A DNA stretch of 39,089 nucleotides from Candidatus Sungbacteria bacterium RIFCSPLOWO2_01_FULL_47_32 (GCA_001820685.1 MHQP01000029.1:1-39089), one strand, 5' to 3'; positions 7,846 to 15,777 are shown, counted from the stretch's first letter. Translations and numbers: made by a program. Notes: generated by a model not told the origin, from the letters alone.

Positions 7846-7875
7846 AAACCTCCCAGATGAACATCGGGGAGGGTT
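7846..7875. terminator. Bidirectional terminator
   Basis: CCTCCCAGATG (7849-7859) pairs with CATCGGGGAGG (7862-7872), flanked by an A-run and a T-run. It ends the kinase/regulator operon and, on the other strand, the unit ending at 7875. Confidence 0.8.
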
Positions 7876-8039
7876 TATTTTTGTTTCCCTCTTTTCTTTC
7901 TTTTTATTGCACGCACTTCTTCCGTTGCGGTTAAGGCCCCAAAATATCCGGAGTTGTTTTTCACTTTACCTCTTCGTTCGGCTCCAAGTCCTTTTGCAAT
8001 CGCGTCGAAGTCGAGTTTCGGTTCTTTTTTGGGTGCCAT
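7875..8039 (-). CDS. Small basic protein with RGKV-SGYFGA motif, 54 aa
   Basis: The start at 8039 is supported by GGAGAG eight bases upstream; an upstream extension would overlap the metalloprotease gene. The protein reads LDFDAIAKGLGAERRGKVKN then SGYFGALTATEEV and ends in a basic tail. The LGAERRGKV...GYFGA pattern is one I recall from many short bacterial proteins of unknown function, usually with a DFDAIA lead-in. It lies 14 bp after the HExxH membrane protein and is probably co-transcribed with it. Confidence 0.65.
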   Translation of the reverse strand: MAPKKEPKLDFDAIAKGLGAERRGKVKNNSGYFGALTATEEVRAIKRKKRGKQK

Positions 8040-8053
8040 CGTTTTCTCTCCGG

Positions 8054-8683
8054 TCAGATAACCATGTATTTTGCGATTGGTGCGTCCCACAAGCCACGGT
8101 GTCCATAGAGAAACATCAGCGTCCAGTACTGTTTTGGATAGAATGTTCGGAGGAACTTTCTGGTAATGCGCCACGCTTCGGCTTCGTCGCGGTCTTCAAA
8201 AACTGTCGTATTTCTTGCCATGTGCTGGACATGGTGTGTAAGTTCGTGAATCCAAACATCAATGCGTTCGCTTATGAGAAATATCCGTTTCCACTTCGGG
8301 TGGTATGTTCCCCACACTTCGTCATAGAGGTATGCGATATCGGGGTCGAGCAACAGCTCTGGTTCTGTTTCTACAAAACGTACGGATGGGAGGGCTATGA
8401 TGCTGTCCTTCGGGAGGTTTAGATTTTCAACAATGAATGAGAGTGCCATTTTAATAATTACCGGGTCTTCAAGATGTTTTTTCGAAACACTCGGCAGAAA
8501 TTTTTTAAGGAAAATTCCTCCGAGGATCCACAGAGCAATAATAGCAAAAGCAAGTGCATGTGTTTGTGGAGGCCATGCGTCAATCGGATCTGAAATCCAG
8601 TATTGGAACGCTTCTCTAAATTGAATGCCTGCTCTTGCGGAGGCGTTGAAAATGGAATAGAGTACTTCGAATACTTCGTACAT
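8054..8683 (-). CDS. Membrane-anchored HExxH metalloprotease-like protein, 209 aa
   Basis: I start at ATG 8683 (GGAAG six bases upstream); the open frame extends to 8857 but that part would overlap the divergent AAA gene. A membrane helix follows at about residues 40-58 (LAFAIIALWILGGIFL). The second half contains IWIHELTHHVQHM-like sequence (HELTHHVQ), an HExxH zinc site, followed about 15 residues later by EAEAWRITRKF, whose Glu could be the third ligand as in gluzincins. I do not recognise the exact family. It is divergent from a membrane AAA ATPase that lacks a protease domain, so the two may work together. Confidence 0.7.
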   Translation of the reverse strand: MYEVFEVLYSIFNASARAGIQFREAFQYWISDPIDAWPPQTHALAFAIIALWILGGIFLKKFLPSVSKKHLEDPVIIKMALSFIVENLNLPKDSIIALPSVRFVETEPELLLDPDIAYLYDEVWGTYHPKWKRIFLISERIDVWIHELTHHVQHMARNTTVFEDRDEAEAWRITRKFLRTFYPKQYWTLMFLYGHRGLWDAPIAKYMVI

Positions 8684-8833
8684 CAGGCTTCCGTTTCTTT
8701 CAAAGAGCAACGGTATTAGCGTATCATTCTTTCTGGAAAAAACAAGCGAGTAAGCCGCATGTATGGACAATTGTCTTATAGGGACGTATGTGCTATGGGT
8801 AAAGCACGAGAATGGCGCGCTCGAGAGGCTCCG

Positions 8834-10477
8834 ATGGAAGAAAATGACGCTCCTCAAATGAGGCGTAAAAAAGGCTTTTTCTCGTTCATAATAAAGTTCC
8901 TTGTAAATTTATTCATATATGGAGTGGCGTTCGTAGACTCTCTTCGCGAGCCCGAAGACGCATTGCAGGCTGATGTAAGGTTTCTTCCCGGAGAGATACA
9001 TGCGCTAAAGCGGGAGATACTGGCCCCTCCTGAAAATGCGCCGATGGTCGAAATTCGCGGTATTTCATTTCCTGCGCCAGGGCATATCTTTCGTCTGAAA
9101 GAAACAGCGACCTATCGGCTGTGCAAGCCCGGCACGCTTGTCTTCGTTGCGGAGGTGCTTGTTGCAAAGCAGTTTTGGTCTATCGAAGAGTTTCCGGTCG
9201 AGGTAAAATGTTTTCCGCTTGACGAAACAGGGCGCATGTCTGGTTCTTCTCCTCTCATGTTTAAAATACAGGACCTTGAGTACGTCAGCGACGAACAGCA
9301 GTATTTTGATAACTGGAACATTCCCGCGCGGAAATTCGAAGAGTTTGCGGACGGAGAAGCTGTTGAAACGACCGAGGAAGTATCTTTCGCCTTTGAAAGT
9401 TTTATGGGGGCTATTGTCTATAAATTTCCGAAAGGAACGCGCGGGGTCATTGACTCACCCGAAGTTCAGAGGGGTGCGACGCTTGATGATATCAACTCGC
9501 CGTTCTCTTTGAGAAAAATTCCGGTCGTAGCCCGTTTTCTTCTGATTGCCGATATTTCGATACCGCTTCGCAGTAAAAAATTCACCATTGCGGCTGCCGC
9601 CGAAGGCGGGAAGTGCAACATGTATTTTCCGTCGTTCCAGCGCCACCACTCAATTGACCGCTCCCAGCTTAAAAGGCGGGAATACGACCATACACTCATG
9701 GGCAAAGTTATTATGGAAGACGAGAAGCGCGAACTTATCCTTTCCATTGCAAGCGGCAAGGAAGAGGATTTGAAGCGCTGGGGAGTTTCCGCTTTCCAGA
9801 AAGGAATGGGCAAGATTTTTCTTGCCTATGGTCCTCCGGGAACGGGAAAGACCATGACCGGCGAAGCGCTTGCGGAATATCTCGGGCGCCCGTTATATTT
9901 CGTAAACTCAATGGACCTTGGATTATATACGGCCTCTTTTGAAGAGAATCTGAAAAAAGTTATCGACCGCACCGCGCGGTGGAACGCGGTTACCGTTATC
10001 GACGAATCCGAGTCCATTCTGCTTTCGCGGGACTTTACAACAGGAGATTCGGTTGCGCGCATTACCGCCGTGTTGAGGAACCTTGAGCGGTTGAACCGCG
10101 GCATCATCTGGTTTACAACGAACCGCCCTCTTGATATTGACTTTGCCATTGCGTCCCGCATCCGGCTTCAGGTGTTCTTCCCGTTTCCGGATGCCGTCAG
10201 GCGCGAGAAGATATGGGAAATAACTCTGCCGCAGGAGATACGCGGGGCAGGAGACATCAACTTCCGGCACCTTGCCGAAGTTCCCATTGACGGACGTGAA
10301 ATAAAAAACGCAATTCAAAATGCCGCAGACATGGCCTCAAGCGACGGACGTGACCATGTTTCCGAAGAATATCTTTTTAAGGCGGCTACTATCATTCAAA
10401 AAAGCGCTGAAGAAATGGATCAGGCAAAGCGGAAAGGAAGAGAGGACTCCGGAAGGGGTTTTGGAAATTATATATAA
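8834..10477 (+). CDS. Membrane-associated AAA ATPase, 547 aa
   Basis: The start at 8834 follows AGAGG with 5-base spacing; the frame is open to 8759 without a better site. A hydrophobic stretch (SFIIKFLVNLFIYGVAFVD, about residues 16-36) suggests membrane attachment. About 280 residues of unrecognised, mostly beta-type sequence follow. The AAA module has Walker A GPPGTGKT (about 333-340), Walker B VTVIDESE (about 385-392) and sensor-1 WFTTNRP (about 428). The fold resembles FtsH/BCS1-type classic AAA proteins, but there is no protease domain after it, only a short helical lid and a polar tail. The divergent neighbour is an HExxH membrane protein. A role in membrane protein remodelling or delivery to a separate protease is inference. 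Confidence 0.8.
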   Translation: MEENDAPQMRRKKGFFSFIIKFLVNLFIYGVAFVDSLREPEDALQADVRFLPGEIHALKREILAPPENAPMVEIRGISFPAPGHIFRLKETATYRLCKPGTLVFVAEVLVAKQFWSIEEFPVEVKCFPLDETGRMSGSSPLMFKIQDLEYVSDEQQYFDNWNIPARKFEEFADGEAVETTEEVSFAFESFMGAIVYKFPKGTRGVIDSPEVQRGATLDDINSPFSLRKIPVVARFLLIADISIPLRSKKFTIAAAAEGGKCNMYFPSFQRHHSIDRSQLKRREYDHTLMGKVIMEDEKRELILSIASGKEEDLKRWGVSAFQKGMGKIFLAYGPPGTGKTMTGEALAEYLGRPLYFVNSMDLGLYTASFEENLKKVIDRTARWNAVTVIDESESILLSRDFTTGDSVARITAVLRNLERLNRGIIWFTTNRPLDIDFAIASRIRLQVFFPFPDAVRREKIWEITLPQEIRGAGDINFRHLAEVPIDGREIKNAIQNAADMASSDGRDHVSEEYLFKAATIIQKSAEEMDQAKRKGREDSGRGFGNYI

Positions 10478-10502
10478 AAAAGCATTTGCTTAATTTAAAA
10501 TT

Positions 10503-10533
10503 CCACCCCGATGGTTATTGGGGCGGTTTTTCT
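10503..10533 (+). terminator. Intrinsic terminator
   Basis: CCACCCCGAT, loop GGTT, ATTGGGGCGG, then TTTTTCTT. It follows the AAA ATPase gene by about 25 bp. Confidence 0.8.
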
Positions 10534-10555
10534 TATTGCAAGAATGGCTGCATAC

Positions 10556-10586
10556 ATAAAAAATCCGCCTTGATAAATCTCGGCGG
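10556..10586 (-). terminator. Intrinsic terminator
   Basis: CCGCC (10565-10569) pairs with GGCGG (10582-10586). On the minus strand the hairpin runs into a U-tract. It ends the small gene stopping at 10598. Confidence 0.65.
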
Positions 10587-10597
10587 TAGCACGGGCG

Positions 10598-10729
10598 TTA
10601 ATGCCCGGGCTGTTCTTTACTATTCTTTTTTATTTCCTCCAGGAACTTCTTGGTCATTTCCTCAACTCGCGCGCGGGCTTCGGGTGACATCCTTTTCCGA
10701 AGCTCTTCAAACCTCGTTGTCTTTGGCAC
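10598..10729 (-). CDS. Small helical protein resembling an antitoxin N-terminus, 43 aa
   Basis: A GTG start at 10729 preceded by GGAGA at 5-base spacing opens a frame ending in TAA at 10598. The protein begins VPKTTRFEELRKRMSPEARA, followed by RVEEMTKKFLEEIKK and a short polar tail. The LRxxMSPEARARVEE pattern resembles the N-terminal helix of XRE-type (HigA-like) antitoxins, but the helix-turn-helix that should follow is absent. It has its own Shine-Dalgarno and terminator, so it looks like a real short gene. Function unknown; it may be a degraded or minimal antitoxin. Confidence 0.6.
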   Translation of the reverse strand: MPKTTRFEELRKRMSPEARARVEEMTKKFLEEIKKNSKEQPGH

Positions 10730-10841
10730 GGTTTCTCCGTTGGGATTAAGATAGAGTTTTTTAAGAGCGAATGGAACCCTTTAGTGATTATATTATAAAA
10801 TAAGCAAAAGTCAAGTATATGACGGAGACACCACGAAAAGA

Positions 10842-10870
10842 TTGACATCTGAGGCATTTTTTACTATACA
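10842..10870 (+). promoter_or_regulatory. Sigma70-type promoter
   Basis: TTGACA (10842-10847), 17-bp spacer, TATACA (10865-10870). The start point would be near 10877, about 24 bases before the ATG at 10901, which has GGGAG as ribosome binding site. Confidence 0.8.
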
Positions 10871-10900
10871 TGTAAAACTAAAAAACGCTGTGGGAGTACG

Positions 10901-11323
10901 ATGGAGGCGAACGCAAAGTTCTTTGTCAGAAAAAATATGACAACACGCTCCGGAAAAACTGTAACGCCCATTTTTGGCATTCTTTGCGGGAGACACCCGC
11001 TTTTGGAAGGGGAGGTGTTTCATGTGGTGCTCATGGAACTCGACGGAGAGAGCGTCCGCTTAGAACTTCTTTTCTCCGACGTTATCATGAGTGACGAGAT
11101 TGTTTACAAGAATAACGGGAACGGCAAAATGTTTACCCGTCACCAAAAGGCCGGAAGCGGAGAGGGAGAGCCTGTTACCATTATTCTCATAACAACTGAG
11201 GCCGACATGCCTGCTTTTGAAGATGAAGCGATCATGAGGTTTTGCTCCACAAGCCCGTACGTTTTGGGTCTTTCCGGCTCCGGGTGCTTGCGTCGGAAAA
11301 AATGGATAAATATCGCGGCATGA
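10901..11323 (+). CDS. Hypothetical protein, 140 aa
   Basis: I do not recognise this protein. It is soluble and beta-rich, with no signal peptide or membrane helix. It has a consensus promoter and a GGGAG ribosome binding site 4 bases before the start, so it is clearly expressed. It stands alone between the small minus-strand gene and typA, with which it is convergent. The C-terminus has a Cys/Gly-rich stretch (GLSGSGCLRRKK). Confidence 0.65.
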   Translation: MEANAKFFVRKNMTTRSGKTVTPIFGILCGRHPLLEGEVFHVVLMELDGESVRLELLFSDVIMSDEIVYKNNGNGKMFTRHQKAGSGEGEPVTIILITTEADMPAFEDEAIMRFCSTSPYVLGLSGSGCLRRKKWINIAA

Positions 11324-11354
11324 CGGTCTCCCAGGTCTTATGTTCGATGTAAAA

Positions 11355-11388
11355 AAATATAAAAGAGCCGCCACAGAAGCGGCTCTTA
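11355..11388 (-). terminator. Intrinsic terminator of typA
   Basis: AGAGCCGC (11364-11371) pairs with GCGGCTCT (11379-11386); a long A-run at about 11351-11364 gives the minus-strand U-tract. Confidence 0.8.
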
Positions 11389-11414
11389 TTATTGAGGCGA
11401 GTAGTGTCTTCTTA

Positions 11415-13232
11415 TTATTTTGGAATAAGTCCCAGTGCCTGCTTTCTCTTGTAGTCAGATTCGTCCAAAATCATTTTTCTGATGCGGACACTTTTCGGAG
11501 TAACTTCGACAAGCTCGTCGTCGCCGATGTATTCGAGCGCGTCTTCAAGCCCCATTGTTTTTGGCGTGTTGAAGTGTTCCGCGGCGGCGTCGTTTCTTGC
11601 TCTCATGTTTGAGAGTTCTTTTTCTTTGCACACATTTATTCGCAGATCATTTGAGCGCGAATGCTGTCCCACAACCTGTCCTTTATATACCTCAACTGCA
11701 GGCCCGAAAAACAACACGCCCCTATCCTGAAGGTTCACAAGCCCGTACTGATTCGTTGTTCCTGATTCGTGCGCAACAAGCGATCCTTGTTCGCGCTCTT
11801 TCCAGCCGCCGGGGTCTTCGCGGTATTTGTCAAATGTTGAATTCATAATGCCGAGGCCTTTTGTGTCGGTCAAAAACGCCGAGCGGTACCCCAAAAGCCC
11901 CCGCGTCGGGATTAAAAACTCCATGAATGAAATGCCGTTTTCGGTTCTCATGCTTTTTAGCTCTCCGTGCCGGCTTCCGAGTTTTTGAATGATAGCGCCG
12001 GTATGGGCCTCCGGCACTTCAATGAAAGCTTCTTCATACGGCGTCATTGTTTTGCCGTTCACCTCTTTAGTAATGACCTGCGGACGCGAAACCTGGAACT
12101 CGTACCCTTCGCGCCGAAGCCGTTCTATCAATATGGCAAGATGAAGCTCTCCTCTGCCGGAAACAATCCAATCGCTATTCGGGCCGTCAACGACAGAAAG
12201 TGCCATGTCCGTTTCAAGCTCGCGGTACAGCCGCTCGCGGATCTGGCGCGATGTGCTGAAGGTCGCTTCTTTTCCGCAAAACGGGGAGTCATTGACGCTG
12301 ATATTCATTTTCACGGTCGGCTCTTCAATTTTAAGAAGCGGAAGCGCTGTAGGATTTTCCGTGTCGGCAATCGTTTCTCCGATGGTAATATCGGGAATGC
12401 CGGAAATTGCCGCAATATCCCCTGCGTGCGCTTCCTTGGCGTCGAGGCGCTCAAGCCCCGTAAAAATCATAACGGAAGGAAGACGGTATTTTTTTATGAC
12501 GCCGGTGCGTGAAATGTGGGCCACGTCTTGCCCTGCCCTTAAAACACCATTATAAATCCGGCCGGTTGCGATTCTTCCTTTGAATTCGTCTCCGCCAATT
12601 GTAGAGATGAGCATCTGCAGAGGTTTTGATTCGTCAACCTTCGGAGCGGGAACGTGTTTTAAAATCGCATCAAACACGGGAGAAATATCCGTCATCAAGT
12701 TAAGATTCGGCGTGAGTCCCGCCTTTCCTTGCTTTGCCGAAGCATAGATAACGGGAAAATCTGCAAGAGCGTCGTCAGCTCCAAGTTCCATGAACAGGTC
12801 AAATGTTTTATCCAAAACAAAATCAGGGCGGGCATCGGGCTTGTCGATTTTATTTATGACGACAATGATGCGGTGTTTCATCGCAAGCGCCTTTTTCAAA
12901 ACAAAACGGGTTTGAGGCATCGGCCCTTCTTTTGCGTCAACGAGCAACAGGCACCCGTCGGCCATCGTAAGCACGCGCTCAACCTCGCCTCCGAAGTCTG
13001 CGTGTCCCGGAGTGTCTATAATATTTATTTTCGCTCCCTCCCAATCAACAGAAGCATTTTTTGAGAAAATCGTAATTCCGCGCTCCCGTTCAAGGTCGTT
13101 TGAATCCATGATGAATTCTTGCGTTGCCATTTCCTTTGAAAGCTTTGTTTTCGATTGCCTAAGCAAAGAATCGACAAGAGTGGTCTTGCCGTGGTCAACA
13201 TGGGCGATAATTGCGACGTTTCGGATGTTCAT
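11415..13232 (-). CDS. typA: Ribosome-binding GTPase TypA/BipA
   Basis: This 605-residue translational GTPase has G1 AHVDHGKTTLVDSLL, the switch sequence RERGITI, G3 DTPGHADFGGEVERVL and G4 NKIDKPDARP. Domain II, the EF-G-like domains III and V and the BipA-specific C-terminal domain (RIRKMIL, DYKRKQAL near the end) follow. Length is that of the full family. BipA assists 50S assembly and stress adaptation at low temperature. The start codon directly abuts a repeat arm (CTAACGGG before ATG), so any ribosome binding site lies inside a potential hairpin. Confidence 0.97.
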   Translation of the reverse strand: MNIRNVAIIAHVDHGKTTLVDSLLRQSKTKLSKEMATQEFIMDSNDLERERGITIFSKNASVDWEGAKINIIDTPGHADFGGEVERVLTMADGCLLLVDAKEGPMPQTRFVLKKALAMKHRIIVVINKIDKPDARPDFVLDKTFDLFMELGADDALADFPVIYASAKQGKAGLTPNLNLMTDISPVFDAILKHVPAPKVDESKPLQMLISTIGGDEFKGRIATGRIYNGVLRAGQDVAHISRTGVIKKYRLPSVMIFTGLERLDAKEAHAGDIAAISGIPDITIGETIADTENPTALPLLKIEEPTVKMNISVNDSPFCGKEATFSTSRQIRERLYRELETDMALSVVDGPNSDWIVSGRGELHLAILIERLRREGYEFQVSRPQVITKEVNGKTMTPYEEAFIEVPEAHTGAIIQKLGSRHGELKSMRTENGISFMEFLIPTRGLLGYRSAFLTDTKGLGIMNSTFDKYREDPGGWKEREQGSLVAHESGTTNQYGLVNLQDRGVLFFGPAVEVYKGQVVGQHSRSNDLRINVCKEKELSNMRARNDAAAEHFNTPKTMGLEDALEYIGDDELVEVTPKSVRIRKMILDESDYKRKQALGLIPK

Positions 13233-13349
13233 CCCGTTAGAAATAGGACGCGGACCCAGCCGTCCGTTGCCTATGTATTAGAATTATTGATGTCTGCTTA
13301 TTAGACAATCTTATTCACACAAGCGTCCGCGATTTCTAACTGGATTCAT
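13226..13349. repeat. Palindromic repeat unit B, directly upstream of typA
   Basis: CCCGTTAGAAAT (13233-13244) and ATTTCTAACTGG (13332-13343) are near-perfect inverted arms; CGCGGAC (13249-13255) and GTCCGCG (13325-13331) extend the stem inward. The loop is about 70 bases. On the minus strand the unit ends exactly at the typA start codon. The flanking GATGAA/TTCATC sequence is shared with unit A. I recall similar CTAACGGG-type interspersed repeats in Parcubacteria genomes, but did not search. Confidence 0.75.
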
Positions 13350-13477
13350 CCCGTTAGAGGTAGGTCACGGCCAAAGGATATGCCTGCTTTTACTTTAATT
13401 TTAATTTTCACCTTAAATTAGGATACCTGTCTTTCCCAGAGCGCTCGCATGCGATTGCGGCCTCTAATGGGATTCAT
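13344..13477. repeat. Palindromic repeat unit A, tandem with unit B
   Basis: CCCGTTAGAGG (13350-13360) and CCTCTAATGGG (13461-13471) are inverted arms with one mismatch, enclosing about 100 bases of AT-rich sequence. Unit A and unit B share their junction and edge sequence GGATTCAT. No gene lies in 13233-13691; beyond the two units the remainder (13478-13691) shows only a short GGCC hairpin near 13487-13498. Confidence 0.7.
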
Positions 13478-13691
13478 ATAAAAAAGGCCTTCTGGGCCGA
13501 CAGAATTACAGTATTGCAGTTTTTTTAATAAAAGTCAAGGATAAACAAAAATCCTCAAAATATGAGAAAATTATCATAGCGGACTTCTTCTTTTGGCGGC
13601 ATTTTCTTCTTCGAGGTGCCTTTTGCTCTTTTTGACAATACGGTCCACTCTTTCTAATATAAGGGGGTAGCATCTTTTTGTTTTAAGGTAT

Positions 13692-13823
13692 ATGTCCGAA
13701 AAAGCGCCAAAAAAAGAAAAAAAGGGCCGTTCAGGAAATATGGGGGAGGGTATCGAAAACCTCCTCTTGATAGGGCTCTGCCCGTTTGTGCTTTTTGCGG
13801 GACTTTTTGACGATTGGTTTTAA
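13692..13823 (+). CDS. Small single-span membrane protein, 43 aa
   Basis: ATG at 13692 opens a frame to TAA at 13823: a basic, lysine-rich start (MSEKAPKKEKKGRSG), then a hydrophobic helix (LLLIGLCPFVLFAGLF) and a DDWF end. AAGG lies 3-4 bases upstream. The positive N-terminus suggests N-in orientation. It ends 22 bp before the next gene on the same strand and may share its transcript. Function unknown; the small size makes the call moderate. Confidence 0.5.
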   Translation: MSEKAPKKEKKGRSGNMGEGIENLLLIGLCPFVLFAGLFDDWF

Positions 13824-13845
13824 ACAAAATTAGCCTTGCGTTTCT

Positions 13846-14214
13846 ATGGTTCACGGAGAATATGGGAAAACACTCGAGGAAGTATTCGGCGTCCTTCAGC
13901 TTTCGGAGGCCGAGAAAAAAGGGAATATTGATTTCTTCAAGCGCAGGCTTGCGAACGAGCTTTGGCTTGATGTTAAAAAGGACATGAAAAATGTTCCTGC
14001 CTGGGCCGAAGAGCTTCAGGTGATGGCCGATACTTCGGACCCGCGCCTGATGGAGCTTAAAAAGCGGGTAGAAGCGGAGTTTTCAAGAAGCGAACTTGCA
14101 AAAAGAAGTCGTCCTCTTTTTAAAAAAACCCTTCAAGAGTATATAACGCCTTTATCGTCGGGCTTAGAGCCAAACGCCATCGCCCGTCTTGAAGAAATTA
14201 TAAAAAGATTTTAG
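13846..14214 (+). CDS. Hypothetical helical protein, 122 aa
   Basis: I do not recognise this protein. It is charged and almost entirely alpha-helical by composition, with no signal peptide or membrane span. Sequence runs such as EEVFGVLQLSEAEKKGNIDF and FKKTLQEYITPLSSGL suggest a small helical bundle. It follows a short membrane-protein gene by 22 bp and precedes a weak terminator. Confidence 0.65.
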   Translation: MVHGEYGKTLEEVFGVLQLSEAEKKGNIDFFKRRLANELWLDVKKDMKNVPAWAEELQVMADTSDPRLMELKKRVEAEFSRSELAKRSRPLFKKTLQEYITPLSSGLEPNAIARLEEIIKRF

Positions 14215-14261
14215 CGTTTTTTGAAGAAACTTCTTATCGGAAATGCTCGTACTTTTTAATT

Positions 14262-14283
14262 CGCCACACGGGCGCTTTTTGTT
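14262..14283 (+). terminator. Short hairpin terminator
   Basis: CGCC (14262-14265), loop ACACG, GGCG (14271-14274), then CTTTTTGTTT. The stem is short but position and U-tract fit the end of the 13846 gene. Confidence 0.45.
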
Positions 14284-14344
14284 TGCCAAAGGGTCCCGAG
14301 GAGAAACACGCGGACGGCGGCATTTGTAATTTGTGTATTAAAGA

Positions 14345-14369
14345 TTAAAAAACCGCCGATAATTGGCGG
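14345..14369 (-). terminator. Intrinsic terminator
   Basis: CCGCC (14353-14357) pairs with GGCGG (14365-14369), with an A-run at 14347-14352 that becomes the U-tract on the minus strand. It ends the gene stopping at 14389. Confidence 0.75.
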
Positions 14370-14388
14370 GATACTTTTGTTTTTTCAG

Positions 14389-14670
14389 TTATTTTTCAGG
14401 TCCCTGGAGAAGCCGCTTTAGGGCTTCCGCTGGCGGAAGGCTTGCTAGTTCAGGCAGCAGTGCTTCGTGCGCCTCCTTTCGCGCTTTCATTTCGCGCTTG
14501 AGTGCAAAATAAGGTTTCAGCATGGACCACATTTGAATCCCAAATCCAGCGAACATGAGGCCGAAGCTGATTGTTACAACCGCGAAATACGGCAGATTGA
14601 AAGTTTTAAGAACCGGCACAGAAACCGCTCCGATAATAATTACTATAAGACCGACGACAAACCCAAGCAT
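14389..14670 (-). CDS. Small two-span membrane protein, 93 aa
   Basis: I prefer ATG 14670, with AGAGG eight bases upstream, over an in-frame GTG at 14679. Two hydrophobic helices (about residues 3-24 and 31-55) are followed by a charged cytoplasmic tail ending in PPAEALKRLLQGPEK. It is not a family I recognise. It is divergent from the cation transporter, whose consensus promoter lies in the shared intergenic region. Confidence 0.65.
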   Translation of the reverse strand: MLGFVVGLIVIIIGAVSVPVLKTFNLPYFAVVTISFGLMFAGFGIQMWSMLKPYFALKREMKARKEAHEALLPELASLPPAEALKRLLQGPEK

Positions 14671-14750
14671 GGGTGGCACCTCTGTAAAGAGGGGGTCGAT
14701 AGTAATATAACATAAAGAGTACTATTCAGTCAAGCCGCTTATTGAAAACA

Positions 14751-14779
14751 TTGACTTTGGCATTAAACTATTATATAAT
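14751..14779 (+). promoter_or_regulatory. Consensus sigma70-type promoter
   Basis: TTGACT (14751-14756), 17-bp spacer, TATAAT (14774-14779). Transcription would start near 14786, 21 bases before the GTG start at 14807. Confidence 0.88.
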
Positions 14780-14806
14780 TGTGAGCACTCAAGAAGTTCT
14801 TTTTAT

Positions 14807-15766
14807 GTGAGGTATTTTGTGCCCGCATACGCACGGGTAATGGGAATAGTCGCGGCCATGTATGTCGTGAAGGTTTTATTCAAGCTTGGGGCCGGTCTCA
14901 TCGGCTCCGAGATGCTCATTGCCGACGGCATTCACAACATTGCGGACACCGGAGAAGTTATCTTTATCATCGCGGCTTTGGGATTGGCGCGCCGCCGCCC
15001 GAACCAGAAGTTCCCTTTGGGCTATATGAATATTGAAAGCCTTGGCTCGCTTGCGATTGGCATCGTGCTTGGGGTTCTTTCGCTTAGGATGTTCCTCGTG
15101 TCAATTGCGGGGGCATTCACGACATTTAATGTCCAATGGGCTACCCCGGTTCTTTCTTTGGTGCACTATACGCCATCCACCCTTGAACTTCGCCATTTGC
15201 CGGTCCTTCTTGCCGTAACGCTCGGGAGTACTATCGCTTCTATTCTTACCGGGAGATTCGAGATGCGCTCCGGAAAAAGGTTTGGGAGCCAGCTTATGGC
15301 GGATGACGGCAGAGAAACCTTGAGTGATGCATGGGTTGAGGGGCTGACGTTCGTCGGAATTATTGCAAACTTTCTTTTGCATTCTCCCATACCCGAACTT
15401 TTTGTTGTGGCGTTTCTCGGCTGGAAGCTTTTTGATACGAGCCGCGAAATTATCAAACCAGCACTCGACACACTCCTCCTGCGGAGTATTGAAGGCGAAC
15501 ACGAAGCGGGAATACGCGCAATCGCGGAAAACTCCGGCGTGCTTGGGGTGCAAAGCCTTCGGACGATGCGCGTGGGGCGCCATATGGTCGTCGTCAATAT
15601 GAAGGTTCTTGTTCCTGCCGAAACAACAACCGCGGAACAGCATGTTCATAAGCACGCGCTTGTTCGCTCGCTTGTCATCTATTTGTCCGGACTCGGATAT
15701 TTGGACGCAAAGTACGAGGTCCGCTATGGATTTCCGAACGAACCGGATTTCGAAATGAACCCATAG
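14807..15766 (+). CDS. Cation diffusion facilitator (CDF) family transporter
   Basis: This 319-residue protein has the CDF plan: membrane helices over about residues 1-215 and a cytoplasmic C-terminal domain. Helix II carries the metal-site motif LIADGIHNIADTGE (Asp and Asp of the first half-site). In helix V the second half-site, usually HxxxD, reads MADDGRETLSDAW: Glu replaces His while the last Asp is kept. CDF proteins export Zn, Mn, Fe or similar divalent ions by proton antiport; the site variant means metal specificity should not be assumed to be zinc. The start is GTG, with AGAAG well upstream and a perfect promoter. A terminator follows 12 bp after the stop. Confidence 0.9.
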   Translation: MRYFVPAYARVMGIVAAMYVVKVLFKLGAGLIGSEMLIADGIHNIADTGEVIFIIAALGLARRRPNQKFPLGYMNIESLGSLAIGIVLGVLSLRMFLVSIAGAFTTFNVQWATPVLSLVHYTPSTLELRHLPVLLAVTLGSTIASILTGRFEMRSGKRFGSQLMADDGRETLSDAWVEGLTFVGIIANFLLHSPIPELFVVAFLGWKLFDTSREIIKPALDTLLLRSIEGEHEAGIRAIAENSGVLGVQSLRTMRVGRHMVVVNMKVLVPAETTTAEQHVHKHALVRSLVIYLSGLGYLDAKYEVRYGFPNEPDFEMNP

Positions 15767-15777
15767 TTATACTTGTG

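Noticed and set aside
13560-13670. Minus-strand short frame reading VDRIVKKSKRHLEEENAA
   Set aside because: Only 24 codons from a GTG without Shine-Dalgarno or terminator; too weak to call.
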